Source: Wenzhouxiangella sediminis (GTDB lineage Bacteria; Pseudomonadota; Gammaproteobacteria; Xanthomonadales; Wenzhouxiangellaceae). Taken from it: 64,000 nucleotides of DNA. The stretch is from assembly GCF_003410055.1 (NCBI RefSeq), contig NZ_QUZK01000037.1, forward strand, positions 145,281 through 209,280, in the 5' to 3' direction. This document shows, piece by piece, positions 19,320-29,288 of this stretch (position 1 is the first letter of the stretch; each line of letters begins with the position of its first letter). Position numbers and translations under genes: made by a program. Under the pieces are notes generated by a model that was not told the DNA's origin, ran no database searches, and saw only the letters and a list, made by a program, of their open reading frames with translations.

Positions 19320-20693
19320 TTAGGAGAAAAGGCGTAACAGATCGTTAAATATCGCCAGGCTCATCAGCCCGACGACCATCAGGATGCCCAGGTACTGACC
19401 CGCTATCTGGGTCTTTTCGGATACGGGTGACCCCTTGACCAGCTCCACAAGGTAATACATCAGGTGGCCGCCATCCAGTACCGGGATGGGCAGCAGGTTG
19501 ATGATCGCCAGCGACAGACTGATCAGGCCCAGGAAGAACAGGAACCTCGAGAAACCCAGCAGGGCCGACGAATGGGCCATCTGGGCGATGGTGATCGGGC
19601 CCGAGAGATTGCTCAGGCTGGCGCTGCCGGTAATCATCCGGCCGAGCATGCCGAAGGTGGCCGCCGTCAGGCGGCCGGTCTCGGCGAAGGCCTGGCCCAC
19701 GGCGTCGACCGGGCCGTGGCGCAGCACCGTGAAGGCCCGCTCCATGTCGGCGCGCGTGGCATCGTCCGGCGGCGGCGACTGGATGCCGATCACCGCGCGT
19801 CCGTCGCGCAGTTCGGGCGTGAGTGCGAGTTCCAGAAGACGTCCGTCGCGCTCGACCTGCATGTCGAGCTCGCGGGTCGTGTCCTGTTCGTCGAGACCGT
19901 GCGCCGGGATCAGGCGGGCGACGTCGCGCCAGCCCTCGACCGGCTCTCCGGCGATGCTGACGATGCGATCGCCGCTCTGGAGGCCGGCGCGATCGGCTGG
20001 CGTTGCGGGGCTGACTTCGCCGACGACGGGCGGCAGGTCCGGTCGCCAGGGGGACAGGCCGATGGCCTCGAGCGCTCGCGATTCGTCGAAATCGGCCGGC
20101 ATGCGCTGCAGCGGCAGTTCCAGCGTCCGGCGCCCGCCGCCGGGCCGCTCGGTCACCACGGTGACCGATTCACCGTCCAGCGCGTGCGGCATGAGTTCCA
20201 GCAGCACGTGGGTCCAGGTCTGCGTGTCGGCATCGCCGACGCGCACGATCAGGTCCTCGTTCTCCAGTCCGGCTTCCGCGGCGATGCCGCTGGTCTCGCC
20301 GACGACCGGCCGCGTCTCGGGGACGCCGACGACGAACATCAGCCAGAACGCGGCGATGGCGAAAATGAAGTTGAAGGCCGGGCCGGCCGCGACAATGGCC
20401 ATGCGTTGCCCGAGCGGCTTGCGATTGAAGGCCTGGTCGAGCTCGTCGTCTGCCACCGGCGCCTCGCGCTCGTCGAGCATGCGCACGTAGCCGCCCAGTG
20501 GGATGGCCGCGACGCGGTACTCGGTGCCGTCGCGGCCGGTGCGCGACCAAAGGGCCGGGCCGAAGCCGATCGAGAACTGGAGGACGCGAACGCCCGAGCG
20601 CCGCGCCACCCAGAAGTGGCCGAACTCGTGGAAGGTGACCAGCAGCCCGAGGGCGACGGCCAGCCAGAGAATGGGTCCGAGAATATCGAGCAT
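19320..20693 (-). CDS. rseP: Site-2 metalloprotease RseP
   Basis: 457-residue inner-membrane zinc protease that cleaves anti-sigma factors such as RseA. The zinc motif VTFHEFGHFWVARRSG is near the N-terminus, two PDZ-like domains fill the middle, and INLLPIPVLDGGHLMYYLVE supplies the third zinc ligand. The start MLDILGPILWLAVALG at 20693 matches the family; an ATG ten codons earlier is less likely. The gene upstream should be dxr but is cdsA, 128 bp away. Confidence 0.95.
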   Translation of the reverse strand: MLDILGPILWLAVALGLLVTFHEFGHFWVARRSGVRVLQFSIGFGPALWSRTGRDGTEYRVAAIPLGGYVRMLDEREAPVADDELDQAFNRKPLGQRMAIVAAGPAFNFIFAIAAFWLMFVVGVPETRPVVGETSGIAAEAGLENEDLIVRVGDADTQTWTHVLLELMPHALDGESVTVVTERPGGGRRTLELPLQRMPADFDESRALEAIGLSPWRPDLPPVVGEVSPATPADRAGLQSGDRIVSIAGEPVEGWRDVARLIPAHGLDEQDTTRELDMQVERDGRLLELALTPELRDGRAVIGIQSPPPDDATRADMERAFTVLRHGPVDAVGQAFAETGRLTAATFGMLGRMITGSASLSNLSGPITIAQMAHSSALLGFSRFLFFLGLISLSLAIINLLPIPVLDGGHLMYYLVELVKGSPVSEKTQIAGQYLGILMVVGLMSLAIFNDLLRLFS

Positions 20694-20722
20694 GTCCGGG
20701 TCGTTATCCGCGCCGGTCAGCA

Positions 20723-20775
20723 ACCGGCTGTAGCAGGGTTCGATCGATCAAGCCGCACATTGTACCGGCTGCAGC
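20723..20775. repeat. Direct 12-bp repeat in the cdsA-rseP gap
   Basis: ACCGGCTGTAGC (20723-20734) and ACCGGCTGCAGC (20764-20775) match at 11 of 12 positions, 41 bp apart, in the gap where dxr usually lies. The second copy abuts the candidate -10 at 20759-20764. Confidence 0.4.
20759..20764 (-). promoter_or_regulatory. Candidate -10 for rseP-bamA transcription
   Basis: TACAAT (5/6 match) on the minus strand, about 65 nt before the rseP start, in the gap left by the missing dxr. No good -35 is seen. It could provide a local promoter for the rseP-to-rnhB half of the cluster. Confidence 0.35.
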
Positions 20776-20821
20776 CTGATTCTGCCCTGAACGGGAAGGG
20801 GTCAAGGGGCTTCGGGCCGGC

Positions 20822-21640
20822 TCAGGTCAGGGGCGTGCCGGCGGCATTCAGCACCGCCAGGGCGAAAAACGGGACCGCAGCCGACATGCTGTCGAAGCGG
20901 TCGAGGATGCCGCCGTGGCCCGGCAGCAGCGCGGAGGTGTCCTTGAGGTCGCGCTGGCGCTTGAGCAGGCTGATGTAGAGGTCGCCGCCGATCGATATCA
21001 TCGCGATGCCGAAGGCGAGGGCCGCGAGCGTGAAGGGTTCGAAGGGGTTGAGCGGGAAGATCGCGCCGGCCAGGGGCGTCAGCACGGCCGCGCCCAGCAG
21101 GCCGCCGAGAGCGCCGGCGCGGGTCTTGCCCGGGCTGATTCTCGGCGCGAGTTTCGCACCGCCGAAATGCCGCCCGCTGAAATAGGCGCCCGTGTCGGCG
21201 GCGGCGATGATCACCAGCAGCAGGAACACCAGCCAGGGCGAAATCGACTGCAGCAGGCTCAGCCCCAGCCAGGCGGCGAGCAGGACGCCGCCGAGCACGA
21301 CCAGCTTGAAGGCCACGATGGGCGGCGCTCCCGAGCGTCCCAGGCCGGGACGCGAGAGCCAGGCAAGGTTGACCAGCCACAGCAGGCAGGCGATCGACAG
21401 CAGCCAGGCCGGCTCCAGACCCATGCCGTGGATCAAGGCGGCGAGACCGGCCAGGCCGACACCATAGATCCAGCGCGCGGCCGGGTGGTCGATGCCCGCC
21501 AGGCGGGCCGCCTCCCAGCCGCCCAGCAAGGGCAACACGGCGCCGACCAGCAGGGCGAAGCCCGTCGCCGGCAGCAGGAAGACTCCCAGCAGGCCGATGG
21601 CGGCCATCGCCAGGGCGGTGAGGACGCGCAGCCTAAGCAC
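20822..21640 (-). CDS. cdsA: Phosphatidate cytidylyltransferase (CDP-diglyceride synthase)
   Basis: 272-residue integral membrane enzyme that makes CDP-diacylglycerol for phospholipid synthesis. It has about eight hydrophobic segments and the C-terminal signature LLKRQRDLKDTSALLPGHGG followed by ILDRFDS. It overlaps uppS by 8 bp. Its product feeds the PssA encoded at 31834. Confidence 0.95.
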   Translation of the reverse strand: MLRLRVLTALAMAAIGLLGVFLLPATGFALLVGAVLPLLGGWEAARLAGIDHPAARWIYGVGLAGLAALIHGMGLEPAWLLSIACLLWLVNLAWLSRPGLGRSGAPPIVAFKLVVLGGVLLAAWLGLSLLQSISPWLVFLLLVIIAAADTGAYFSGRHFGGAKLAPRISPGKTRAGALGGLLGAAVLTPLAGAIFPLNPFEPFTLAALAFGIAMISIGGDLYISLLKRQRDLKDTSALLPGHGGILDRFDSMSAAVPFFALAVLNAAGTPLT

Positions 21641-22361
21641 TCTTCACCTGGCTCAGTCCGCCGAAACGGCGGTCGCGGCGGGCGTAGTCGGCCAGTGCGG
21701 CACGGAAGTGCTCCTCGCCGAAGTCCGGCCACAGGATGTCGGTGAAATACAGTTCGGTGTAGGCCAACTGCCAGAGCAGGAAATTCGACAGGCGGCGTTC
21801 ACCGCCGGTGCGGATGAACAGGTCCGGCGGCTCGGTCGCGGCCAGCGAGAGCATGGACTCGAAGCGCGCTTCGTCGATCTCGTCCGGCCGGATGCGTCCG
21901 GCGGCGGCGTCGGCGGCAAGCGAACGCGCGGCGTGCAGGATATCGGCCTGTCCGCCGTAGTTGACGGCCACATTGAGCCGCAGCGCGGCGTTGCCGGCGG
22001 TGCGCTTTTCGGCCTGCTGCATGCCTTCGCGCAATGTCCGGCTGAAGGCCGAACGGTCGCCGATGAAGCACAGTCGCACGCCGTGCTCGTCGAGTTCACG
22101 GACTTCGCGGTTGAGTGCGCGCAGGAAGAGATCCAGCAGCTTCCTGACTTCCGACTTCGGCCGGCTCCAGTTCTCGCTGGAAAAGGCGTAGACGGTGAGA
22201 ACCGGTATGCGGTGGTTCAGGGCCGCGCGTATCGTGCGCTTGAGCGCGTCCGAGCCGGCTTCGTGGCCGGCCGAACGGGGTTGGCCCTGGCGGGATGCCC
22301 AGCGACCGTTGCCGTCCATGATGATGGCGACATGATTGGGAAGGCAGGTAAGCTCGGTCAA
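21633..22361 (-). CDS. uppS: Undecaprenyl diphosphate synthase
   Basis: 242-residue cis-prenyltransferase that makes the lipid carrier for peptidoglycan and O-antigen. HVAIIMDGNGRWASRQG carries the catalytic Asp, and VYAFSSENWSRP and DLFIRTGGERRLSNFLLWQ are the other family motifs. It lies between frr (8 nt upstream) and cdsA (overlapping). Confidence 0.97.
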   Translation of the reverse strand: MTELTCLPNHVAIIMDGNGRWASRQGQPRSAGHEAGSDALKRTIRAALNHRIPVLTVYAFSSENWSRPKSEVRKLLDLFLRALNREVRELDEHGVRLCFIGDRSAFSRTLREGMQQAEKRTAGNAALRLNVAVNYGGQADILHAARSLAADAAAGRIRPDEIDEARFESMLSLAATEPPDLFIRTGGERRLSNFLLWQLAYTELYFTDILWPDFGEEHFRAALADYARRDRRFGGLSQVKSA

Positions 22362-22369
22362 AGGGAACC

Positions 22370-22927
22370 TCAGATTTCCATCAGCTCCCGTTCCTTCGCG
22401 GCGACCGCCTCGTCGACCTGCGCGACGTACTTGTCGGTCAGCTCCTGGACCTGGCTTTCTCCGCGGCGCAGATCGTCCTCCGTCAGCTCCTTTTCCTTTT
22501 CATATTCCTTGAGCTGGTGATTGGCGTCGCGCCGGATGTTGCGGATGGCAATCTTGGCGTTTTCGCCCTCGGAATGAACGACTTTGGCCAGCTCGGCGCG
22601 GCGTTCCTCGTTGAGTGCCGGCAGCGGCACGCGGATATTGGCGCCGGACGTGGCCGGGTTGAGTCCGAGATCGGAGGTCATGATGGCCTTCTCGATCTTC
22701 TGGACCATGGACTTGTCGAAGGGCACCACGCTGAGCGTGCGCGCGTCCTCGATGTTGATGTTGGCGGCCTGGTTGAGCGGCACCTCGGTGCCGTAGTACT
22801 CGAGCGTGATGTGCTCGAGGAGGCTGGGGTGGGCCCGGCCGGTTCGAATCTTGGACAGTTCGTTCTTTAGCGCGGCAACGCTCTTTTGCATGCGCGTGTC
22901 GGCATCTTTCCTGATCTCGTTGAGCAT
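22370..22927 (-). CDS. frr: Ribosome recycling factor
   Basis: 185-residue factor that splits post-termination ribosomes with EF-G. The [17 protein letters not shown] and [18 protein letters not shown] regions and the C-terminal helix with [15 protein letters not shown] are typical. The length is exactly that of the family. It lies 98 nt downstream of pyrH. Confidence 0.97.
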   Translation of the reverse strand: MLNEIRKDADTRMQKSVAALKNELSKIRTGRAHPSLLEHITLEYYGTEVPLNQAANINIEDARTLSVVPFDKSMVQKIEKAIMTSDLGLNPATSGANIRVPLPALNEERRAELAKVVHSEGENAKIAIRNIRRDANHQLKEYEKEKELTEDDLRRGESQVQELTDKYVAQVDEAVAAKERELMEI

Positions 22928-23025
22928 GGTCTCACCTCTTGGATTACGCTGCCGCGCTCGGGTCGCGGCACGGCCGCCGATTGTAAGTGGTCAAGGGTCC
23001 GGCTTGTAGCCCCCCGCCGGGCCGA

Positions 23026-23742
23026 TCAGCTCACCAGCGTACCGACTTCCTCGCCCCGAATGACCCGGCCGAGTTCGCCCGGGCGGTTGAGGTTGACGAT
23101 GCGGATCGGCATGGACTGGTCACGGCACAGGACGATGGCGTTGGTGTCCATGACCTGGAGCTTGCGCTCGATGACCTCATCATAGCTGATGCGGCTGTAG
23201 CGGGTCGCCTCGGTGTCGGTGACCGGGTCGGCCGAGTAGATGCCGTCGACCTTGGTGGCCTTGATCATCACGTCGGCGCCGACCTCGATGGCGCGCAGGC
23301 TGGCCGCCGTGTCGGTCGTGAAGAAGGGGTTGCCGGTGCCGGCCGCGAAGATGACCGCGCGTCCCTTTTCGAGATGACGCACGGCGCGGCGGCGGATGTA
23401 GTCCTCGCAAACGTCGCGTACGGAAACGGCCGACATCACGCGGGTGGTCACGCCGGCTTTCTCGAGCGCATCCTGCAGCGCCAGGGCGTTCATGACCGTG
23501 GCCAGCATGCCCATGTGGTCGCCGGTGATGCGGTCGATGCCCGAGGCTGCCAGGCCCTTGCCGCGGAAGATGTTGCCGCCGCCGATCACGATGCCGATCT
23601 GCACGCCGCTGGCGACGACATCGGCCACCTCGCGCGCGATGCGCGAGGAGATCTTGGGATCGATACCGTAATCGAGCTCGCCGAGCAGGGCCTCGCCGCT
23701 GAGCTTGAGCAGAACCCGTCGATAATGGGTGGTCTCGTTCAT
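23026..23742 (-). CDS. pyrH: UMP kinase
   Basis: 238-residue bacterial-type UMP kinase of the amino-acid kinase fold. Motifs are [34 protein letters not shown] and the acceptor-site region with [18 protein letters not shown]. The gene is in its usual place between tsf and frr. Confidence 0.97.
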   Translation of the reverse strand: MNETTHYRRVLLKLSGEALLGELDYGIDPKISSRIAREVADVVASGVQIGIVIGGGNIFRGKGLAASGIDRITGDHMGMLATVMNALALQDALEKAGVTTRVMSAVSVRDVCEDYIRRRAVRHLEKGRAVIFAAGTGNPFFTTDTAASLRAIEVGADVMIKATKVDGIYSADPVTDTEATRYSRISYDEVIERKLQVMDTNAIVLCRDQSMPIRIVNLNRPGELGRVIRGEEVGTLVS

Positions 23743-23792
23743 GTTCAGCAGTCTCTCCCTGCCCGGTTTGCCCGATTACGGCTCTCGTGTCT

Positions 23793-24662
23793 TCAGCCGC
23801 CCTTCGCCTGCTGCATGACTTCGGCAGCGAAGTCGGCTTCTTCCTTCTCGATGCCTTCACCCACCTCGAGGCGGACGAAGCCCTTGATGGAAGCGCCCTT
23901 GCTCTTGAGCAGCTTGCCTACGGTCTGGTCGCTGTCCTTGACGAAAGGCTGACCGGTCAGGGTGATTTCGGCCAGGCGCTTGTTGAGACGACCGGTGACC
24001 ATCTTCTCGATGATTTCGGGCGGCTTGCCGCTGTCCTCGGCCTGGGCGACCAGGATCTGCTTTTCGCTGTCGATCACGTCCGAAGGCACGTCCTCGACGT
24101 CGCGGTAGGCCGGGTTCAGGGCGGCGATGTGCATGGCCAGGTCGCGGGCCAGTTCTTCGTCCCCGCCTTCCAGGGCCACGAGTACGCCGATGCGGCCGCC
24201 GTGGATGTAGCCGCCCATCGTGCCGCCTTCGGCCGAGAGCTTGGCCATGCGGCGAACCTGCATGTTCTCGCCGAGCTTGGCGATGAGCTGCTTGGCCGCC
24301 TCTGCGACGGTCTGGCCGCCTTCGGTGGTGGCTTCGTTGAGCGCGTCGACGTCATCGACCGTCAGGGCCAGGCCGGCGACTTCGTCGGCGAAGCTGCGGA
24401 AGTTGTCGTCCTTGGCCACGAAGTCGGTCTCGCAGTTGATCTCGACCAGCACGGCGCTGTCGCCGGACTCGGCCATGACGACCGTGCCTTCGGCGGCCAC
24501 GCGGTCGGACTTCTTGTCGGCCTTGGCCAGGCCGCTCTTGCGCAGGTGTTCGATGGCGGCATCCATGTCGCCGTCGGTCTCGACCAGCGCCTTCTTGCAC
24601 TCCATCATGCCGGCGCCGGTGCGCTCGCGCAGTTCCTTGACTTGTGATGCGGAAATACTCAT
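23793..24662 (-). CDS. tsf: Elongation factor Ts
   Basis: 289-residue nucleotide exchange factor for EF-Tu. The N-terminal [19 protein letters not shown] and the core motif [19 protein letters not shown] are diagnostic. It follows rpsB after 48 nt, the near-universal order. Confidence 0.97.
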   Translation of the reverse strand: MSISASQVKELRERTGAGMMECKKALVETDGDMDAAIEHLRKSGLAKADKKSDRVAAEGTVVMAESGDSAVLVEINCETDFVAKDDNFRSFADEVAGLALTVDDVDALNEATTEGGQTVAEAAKQLIAKLGENMQVRRMAKLSAEGGTMGGYIHGGRIGVLVALEGGDEELARDLAMHIAALNPAYRDVEDVPSDVIDSEKQILVAQAEDSGKPPEIIEKMVTGRLNKRLAEITLTGQPFVKDSDQTVGKLLKSKGASIKGFVRLEVGEGIEKEEADFAAEVMQQAKGG

Positions 24663-24710
24663 TGCTGTCTCAAAGCTCCTTGCAAATCGGGTTCGGCAAA
24701 TCGGGTTCGA

Positions 24711-25772
<1,062 letters not shown>

Positions 25773-25980
25773 GTCTTCTACTCCATTGTCGTGGACAAGA
25801 CGCCCGCCAGGAAATTTTCCTTCGGGTCAGTTCGGCGGAACGCGAATTGTCCGGGGTTTAAGCCTCCGCTGATCCCATGCGGCGATCCTCGGGCCCGAAG
25901 GCCGGGACAACCCCGACGCATGTGTCGACCAGCGTGTGTTTTTTGGTTCTTTGCCCGGGTCGGCCAGGCAAATCCCGTCA
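25773..25980 (-). promoter_or_regulatory. Long 5' leader of rpsB-tsf
   Basis: About 200 nt lie between the predicted start site and the rpsB ATG and hold no gene. The RNA would contain a short GC hairpin around CCGGCC-TTC-GGGCCC and two TTGTCC-type stretches that could pair with CCGGACAA further on. In E. coli the rpsB leader is bound by S2 for feedback control; a similar role here is inference. Confidence 0.4.
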
Positions 25981-26010
25981 ATTATAGCGGAGCCTTTGGC
26001 TGCAGCGCAA
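25981..26010 (-). promoter_or_regulatory. Promoter of rpsB-tsf
   Basis: A perfect TATAAT on the minus strand (25986 to 25981), with TTGCGC (26010 to 26005, 3/6) 18 bp upstream. The strong -10 fits the high expression expected for a ribosomal protein gene. Confidence 0.6.
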
Positions 26011-26133
26011 CGCTTTGTTCGGACCCGAACCACTGCCGGCGGCCTCCACGGGGGCGGCGGGCGAGGGTATAGAATGCCGGTAAGGAGACGGGTGGTCCGG
26101 ATCGGCGGACTGCGGACAAGACAGGGAGCGAAG

Positions 26134-27393
26134 ATGCAGGACGCCAGCAGCCAGGAGAGCCAGAGCGCCAGCGACTCGACGGCCGGTGGAGCGAGCGCAT
26201 CCGCCGAGCAGGCTGCTGCGGCCTCCGCCGAGGGTGGGCCGACCCCGGGAGCGGGCGCGGCCGATATCGGCCTGCCTTTCGCCGATCCGATCGGCAACGG
26301 AGAGGCGCCGGCCTGGCTGCCGACGCAACTCGAGACCCCCTGGGAGTTCCTTGCCGCGTATCCGCCGGTTCTGGCCCTGGTCGTTGCCCTGGTGGGCGTG
26401 GGGCTGGCCCTGCTTGGGCGGAGTTTCGTGCTGTTCTGGGGCCACAAGCTGACCTCGCGGATTCGTGGCGATCTCGATGAGCGCCTGCTGCGCATGGGCG
26501 CCAACGTCGCCGCCCTGATCGTCTCCTACCTGGCCATCGTGCTGGCCATCCAGGTGCTCCAGCTGGGCGACACGGCCGAGAAGATCCTGATCCGGATCGC
26601 CCTGACGCTGCTGGTCCTGCGCCTGATGACTTCGGCGCTCAAGGCCGGGCACCTCGGCCTGGAGATACTCGGGCGGCTGCGCGAGCGCTTCGCGATCGTC
26701 GAGGAGCGCACCCTGCCGCTGTTCGACCTGATCATGACGGTGCTGGTCATCGGTGCCGGCGCCTATGCGCTCCTGCTCGTCTGGAACATCGACCCGACCG
26801 CCTGGCTGGCCTCGGCCGGCGTGATCGGCATCGCAGTGGGCTTTGCCGCCCGCGACACCCTGGCCAACCTTTTCGCGGGGTTTTTCATCATCGCCGACGC
26901 CCCCTACAAGCTGGGCGACTACGTGGTGCTGGACACGGGCGAACGCGGCGAGATCACGAAAGTCGGTATCCGCTCGACGCGCATTCTCACGCGCGACGAC
27001 GTGGAGATCACCGTGCCCAACTCGATGATGGCCAACTCCCAGATCTACAACGAGTCGGGCGGCAAGTGGGAACGCTTCCGCATCCGCATCAAGGTGGGCG
27101 TGGCCTACGGCAGCGACGTCGACGAGGTCTGCGAGCTGCTCGAGAACATCGCGTTCGAGCACGACACCGTCTGCCAGGATCCCAAGCCGAGGGTCCGCAT
27201 GCGCGGCTTCGGCGACTCCAGCCTGGATTTCGAGCTGCTGTGCTGGGTGGCGCAACCGGCCCAGCGCGGCCTGGTCAGCCACGAGCTCTACATGGCCATC
27301 TACAAGGGCTTGAACCAGGCCGGCATCGAAATCCCCTTCCCACAGCGCGACGTGTGGATGCGGGGCGGCGCCGAAACGGAGGAGTCCGGCTAG
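26134..27393 (+). CDS. MscS-family mechanosensitive channel
   Basis: 419 residues. The first 65 are Ala/Ser/Gly/Pro-rich and acidic, with no signal peptide. Several transmembrane segments follow, then the MscS pore and beta domain with VGFAARDTLANLFAGFFIIA and DYVVLDTGERGEITKVGIRS, and ITVPNSMMANSQIYN. It should open under membrane tension to release solutes. The ATG at 26134 is preceded by GGGAGCGAAG; earlier in-frame starts would overlap the rpsB promoter region. The low-complexity N-terminal extension is unusual for the short MscS type. Confidence 0.9.
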   Translation: MQDASSQESQSASDSTAGGASASAEQAAAASAEGGPTPGAGAADIGLPFADPIGNGEAPAWLPTQLETPWEFLAAYPPVLALVVALVGVGLALLGRSFVLFWGHKLTSRIRGDLDERLLRMGANVAALIVSYLAIVLAIQVLQLGDTAEKILIRIALTLLVLRLMTSALKAGHLGLEILGRLRERFAIVEERTLPLFDLIMTVLVIGAGAYALLLVWNIDPTAWLASAGVIGIAVGFAARDTLANLFAGFFIIADAPYKLGDYVVLDTGERGEITKVGIRSTRILTRDDVEITVPNSMMANSQIYNESGGKWERFRIRIKVGVAYGSDVDEVCELLENIAFEHDTVCQDPKPRVRMRGFGDSSLDFELLCWVAQPAQRGLVSHELYMAIYKGLNQAGIEIPFPQRDVWMRGGAETEESG

Positions 27394-27421
27394 CCCCGTC
27401 AATCGAGCGAGAGCCGGTGCA

Positions 27422-27478
27422 AGCGGGCCCACCCGCCCGCTGGATTGTCGTTTTTGAGGCCCACGCGGGCCGTTTCGT
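27422..27478 (+). terminator. Tandem hairpins after the MscS gene
   Basis: AGCGGGC-CCACCC-GCCCGCT (27422-27441) is followed by a T5 stretch at 27451-27455. A second stem, GGCCC-ACGC-GGGCC (27458-27471), is followed by GTTTCGTT. Together they look like a plausible intrinsic terminator on the plus strand. Confidence 0.5.
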
Positions 27479-27620
27479 TCACGCTCTGCCGGGATCGCCG
27501 CGCGCGATACGGCCGGCCCGGCTGAGCGCTTCCTGCAAACGTGTCCTCCTCCGGCGGGCTTTGCCGTAGTCATCAATAGTGCCACGAAGATCATTCACCC
27601 CCGCCTCGAGGAGAGAAAGC

Positions 27621-29234
27621 ATGCGCGCCCTGTTCCTGTTTCTGAAACTGTCGCTGGCGTCTCTGCCGGCCGCCGCCCAGCCCGACACCACCATCACTTA
27701 CCAGGGCCAGCTTCAGGGCGTCAGTGGTCCGTTCACCGGCACGCCTGACATGGAGTTCCGGCTGTTCGACAGCCTGACGGATGGCAATCAGATCGGTACG
27801 GAAGTCGTCGTGCCCGCGGTGCCGGTCGCCGACGGCCTGTTCCAGGTCGAGCTGGATTTCGGTGCATCGTATGGCGTCGAACCGACCTTTCTGGAAGTCA
27901 TGGTCGACGGCGAGACGCTGACCCCGCGCCAGCAAATCTCAGCTGTGCCGCTGGCACTTAAGGCACTGGCGCTGGATGGCGAATATGCCGATAGAAGTTT
28001 CTGGCGGATCGGCGGGAATGCCGGCACCACACCGGGTACGGACTTTGTGGGTACCACAGACGAGGTCGCCTTTGAACTCCATGTGGATCACAACCGGGCG
28101 CTGCGAATTGAACCATTCGCGCCCGACCCCGGCTCCGACTGGTTCTATGGCGCTGCCAATATCATTGGCGGTTGGGCTCACAACTACGTTATCAACGGAG
28201 CGGTCGGTGCAACAATCAGCGGTGGCGGTGGCGAATGGGATGTGTTGCATGAGGAAGAGCCCAACACAATTGGGGGGTCTTTCAGTACTATTGCGGGTGG
28301 CGCAGGCAACCATGTCGGCAGCAGTTATTCGACAGTCGGTGGTGGCATAAATAACTCCGCCGGCGCATTCGGTGAAACTGGGGAATTCTCCACGATTTCC
28401 GGTGGTTTTGAAAACGTCGCCAATGCAAGTTATGCAACCATCCCGGGGGGATGGAATAACAGAGCGAATGGAGACTTCAGCTTTGCTGCCGGGAAATCGG
28501 CTAGAGCCGATAATGATGGCGCCTTTGTCTGGGGTGATTCGACCTCGAGCGGTTTCGAGTCAACCGGCAACGATCAGTTCTTGATTAAGGCCTCCGGCGG
28601 CGTCGGAATCGGCACCAACAGCCCCGCCCGCGACCTGCACATCAAGCAGCGCAGTACCAACAACGCCGAAATCGGCCTGCAGATCGAACGCAGCGGCGGG
28701 AGTACCAATAACTGGGGGTTCTATATCGCCACCTCCGACAACCTCGGATTTCGCTACAACGACACCCTGATGAGCCGGATCAACGCCTCGGACGGTGCCT
28801 ATGTTGCGCTTTCCGACGCCCGAGCCAAGCACTCGGTCGAACCGCTGACCGGCGTGCTCGATCGCCTGCTCAAGCTGCGGCCGAGTTCATACCGGATGAG
28901 CGCCGGCGCCTCCTCGCAAACGCGCTCGACCGGTCTGATCGCCCAGGAAGTGCGGGAACTGTTTCCGAGCTCGGTCAGCGTGCAGGACGGTTTACACGGC
29001 ATAAAGTACAGCGAGATCACCGTTTTGAACACAGCCGCGCTGATTGAGCTGAATGAACGCTACAGCAATCGAATCGCCGAACTCGAAAGCGAGTCGGCAC
29101 GGCGCTTTGCGGCGCTCGAAGCCGAAAGCGCCGCCTTACGCGAACTGGCCGAGCGCAACCGCAATCTCGAAAAACGCCTGGCGGCGCTGGAGTCGATTCT
29201 GCTAGCGAACGAGCGAGTCGTCCGCTCGGATTGA
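27621..29234 (+). CDS. Secreted protein with YadA-like repeats and C-terminal S74 intramolecular chaperone domain
   Basis: 537 residues with a signal peptide (MRALFLFLKLSLASLPAAAQ). An N-terminal beta-rich domain (TITYQGQLQGVSGPF onward) is followed by Gly/Ser-rich units such as TISGGFENVANASYATIPGG and SFAAGKSARADNDGAFVWGD, like head repeats of trimeric adhesins. The last 140 residues are a peptidase S74 domain as in phage tail fibres. SDARAK keeps the Ser/Lys dyad five residues apart (Ser398, Lys403), and GLIAQEVRELFPSSV and YSEITVLNTAALIELNERY follow, then a coiled coil. The chaperone domain should trimerise the fibre and then cut itself off. No phage genes are nearby. The start has a GAGGAGAG site. 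Confidence 0.8.
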   Translation: MRALFLFLKLSLASLPAAAQPDTTITYQGQLQGVSGPFTGTPDMEFRLFDSLTDGNQIGTEVVVPAVPVADGLFQVELDFGASYGVEPTFLEVMVDGETLTPRQQISAVPLALKALALDGEYADRSFWRIGGNAGTTPGTDFVGTTDEVAFELHVDHNRALRIEPFAPDPGSDWFYGAANIIGGWAHNYVINGAVGATISGGGGEWDVLHEEEPNTIGGSFSTIAGGAGNHVGSSYSTVGGGINNSAGAFGETGEFSTISGGFENVANASYATIPGGWNNRANGDFSFAAGKSARADNDGAFVWGDSTSSGFESTGNDQFLIKASGGVGIGTNSPARDLHIKQRSTNNAEIGLQIERSGGSTNNWGFYIATSDNLGFRYNDTLMSRINASDGAYVALSDARAKHSVEPLTGVLDRLLKLRPSSYRMSAGASSQTRSTGLIAQEVRELFPSSVSVQDGLHGIKYSEITVLNTAALIELNERYSNRIAELESESARRFAALEAESAALRELAERNRNLEKRLAALESILLANERVVRSD

Positions 29235-29242
29235 AATCGCGC

Positions 29243-29269
29243 CCCGGCGGCGCGCCTTGCGCCGCCGGG
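29243..29269. terminator. Bidirectional hairpin between the S74 gene and proS
   Basis: A perfect 11-bp stem (CCCGGCGGCGC paired with GCGCCGCCGGG) with a 5-nt loop lies between two convergent genes. There is no T-tract on either side. Confidence 0.5.
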
Positions 29270-29288
29270 CTGACGCGGCTGAACTCTG

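Noticed and set aside
27621..29234. Prophage remnant around the S74 domain
   Set aside because: No capsid, terminase, tail or integrase genes flank it, and the protein has its own signal peptide.
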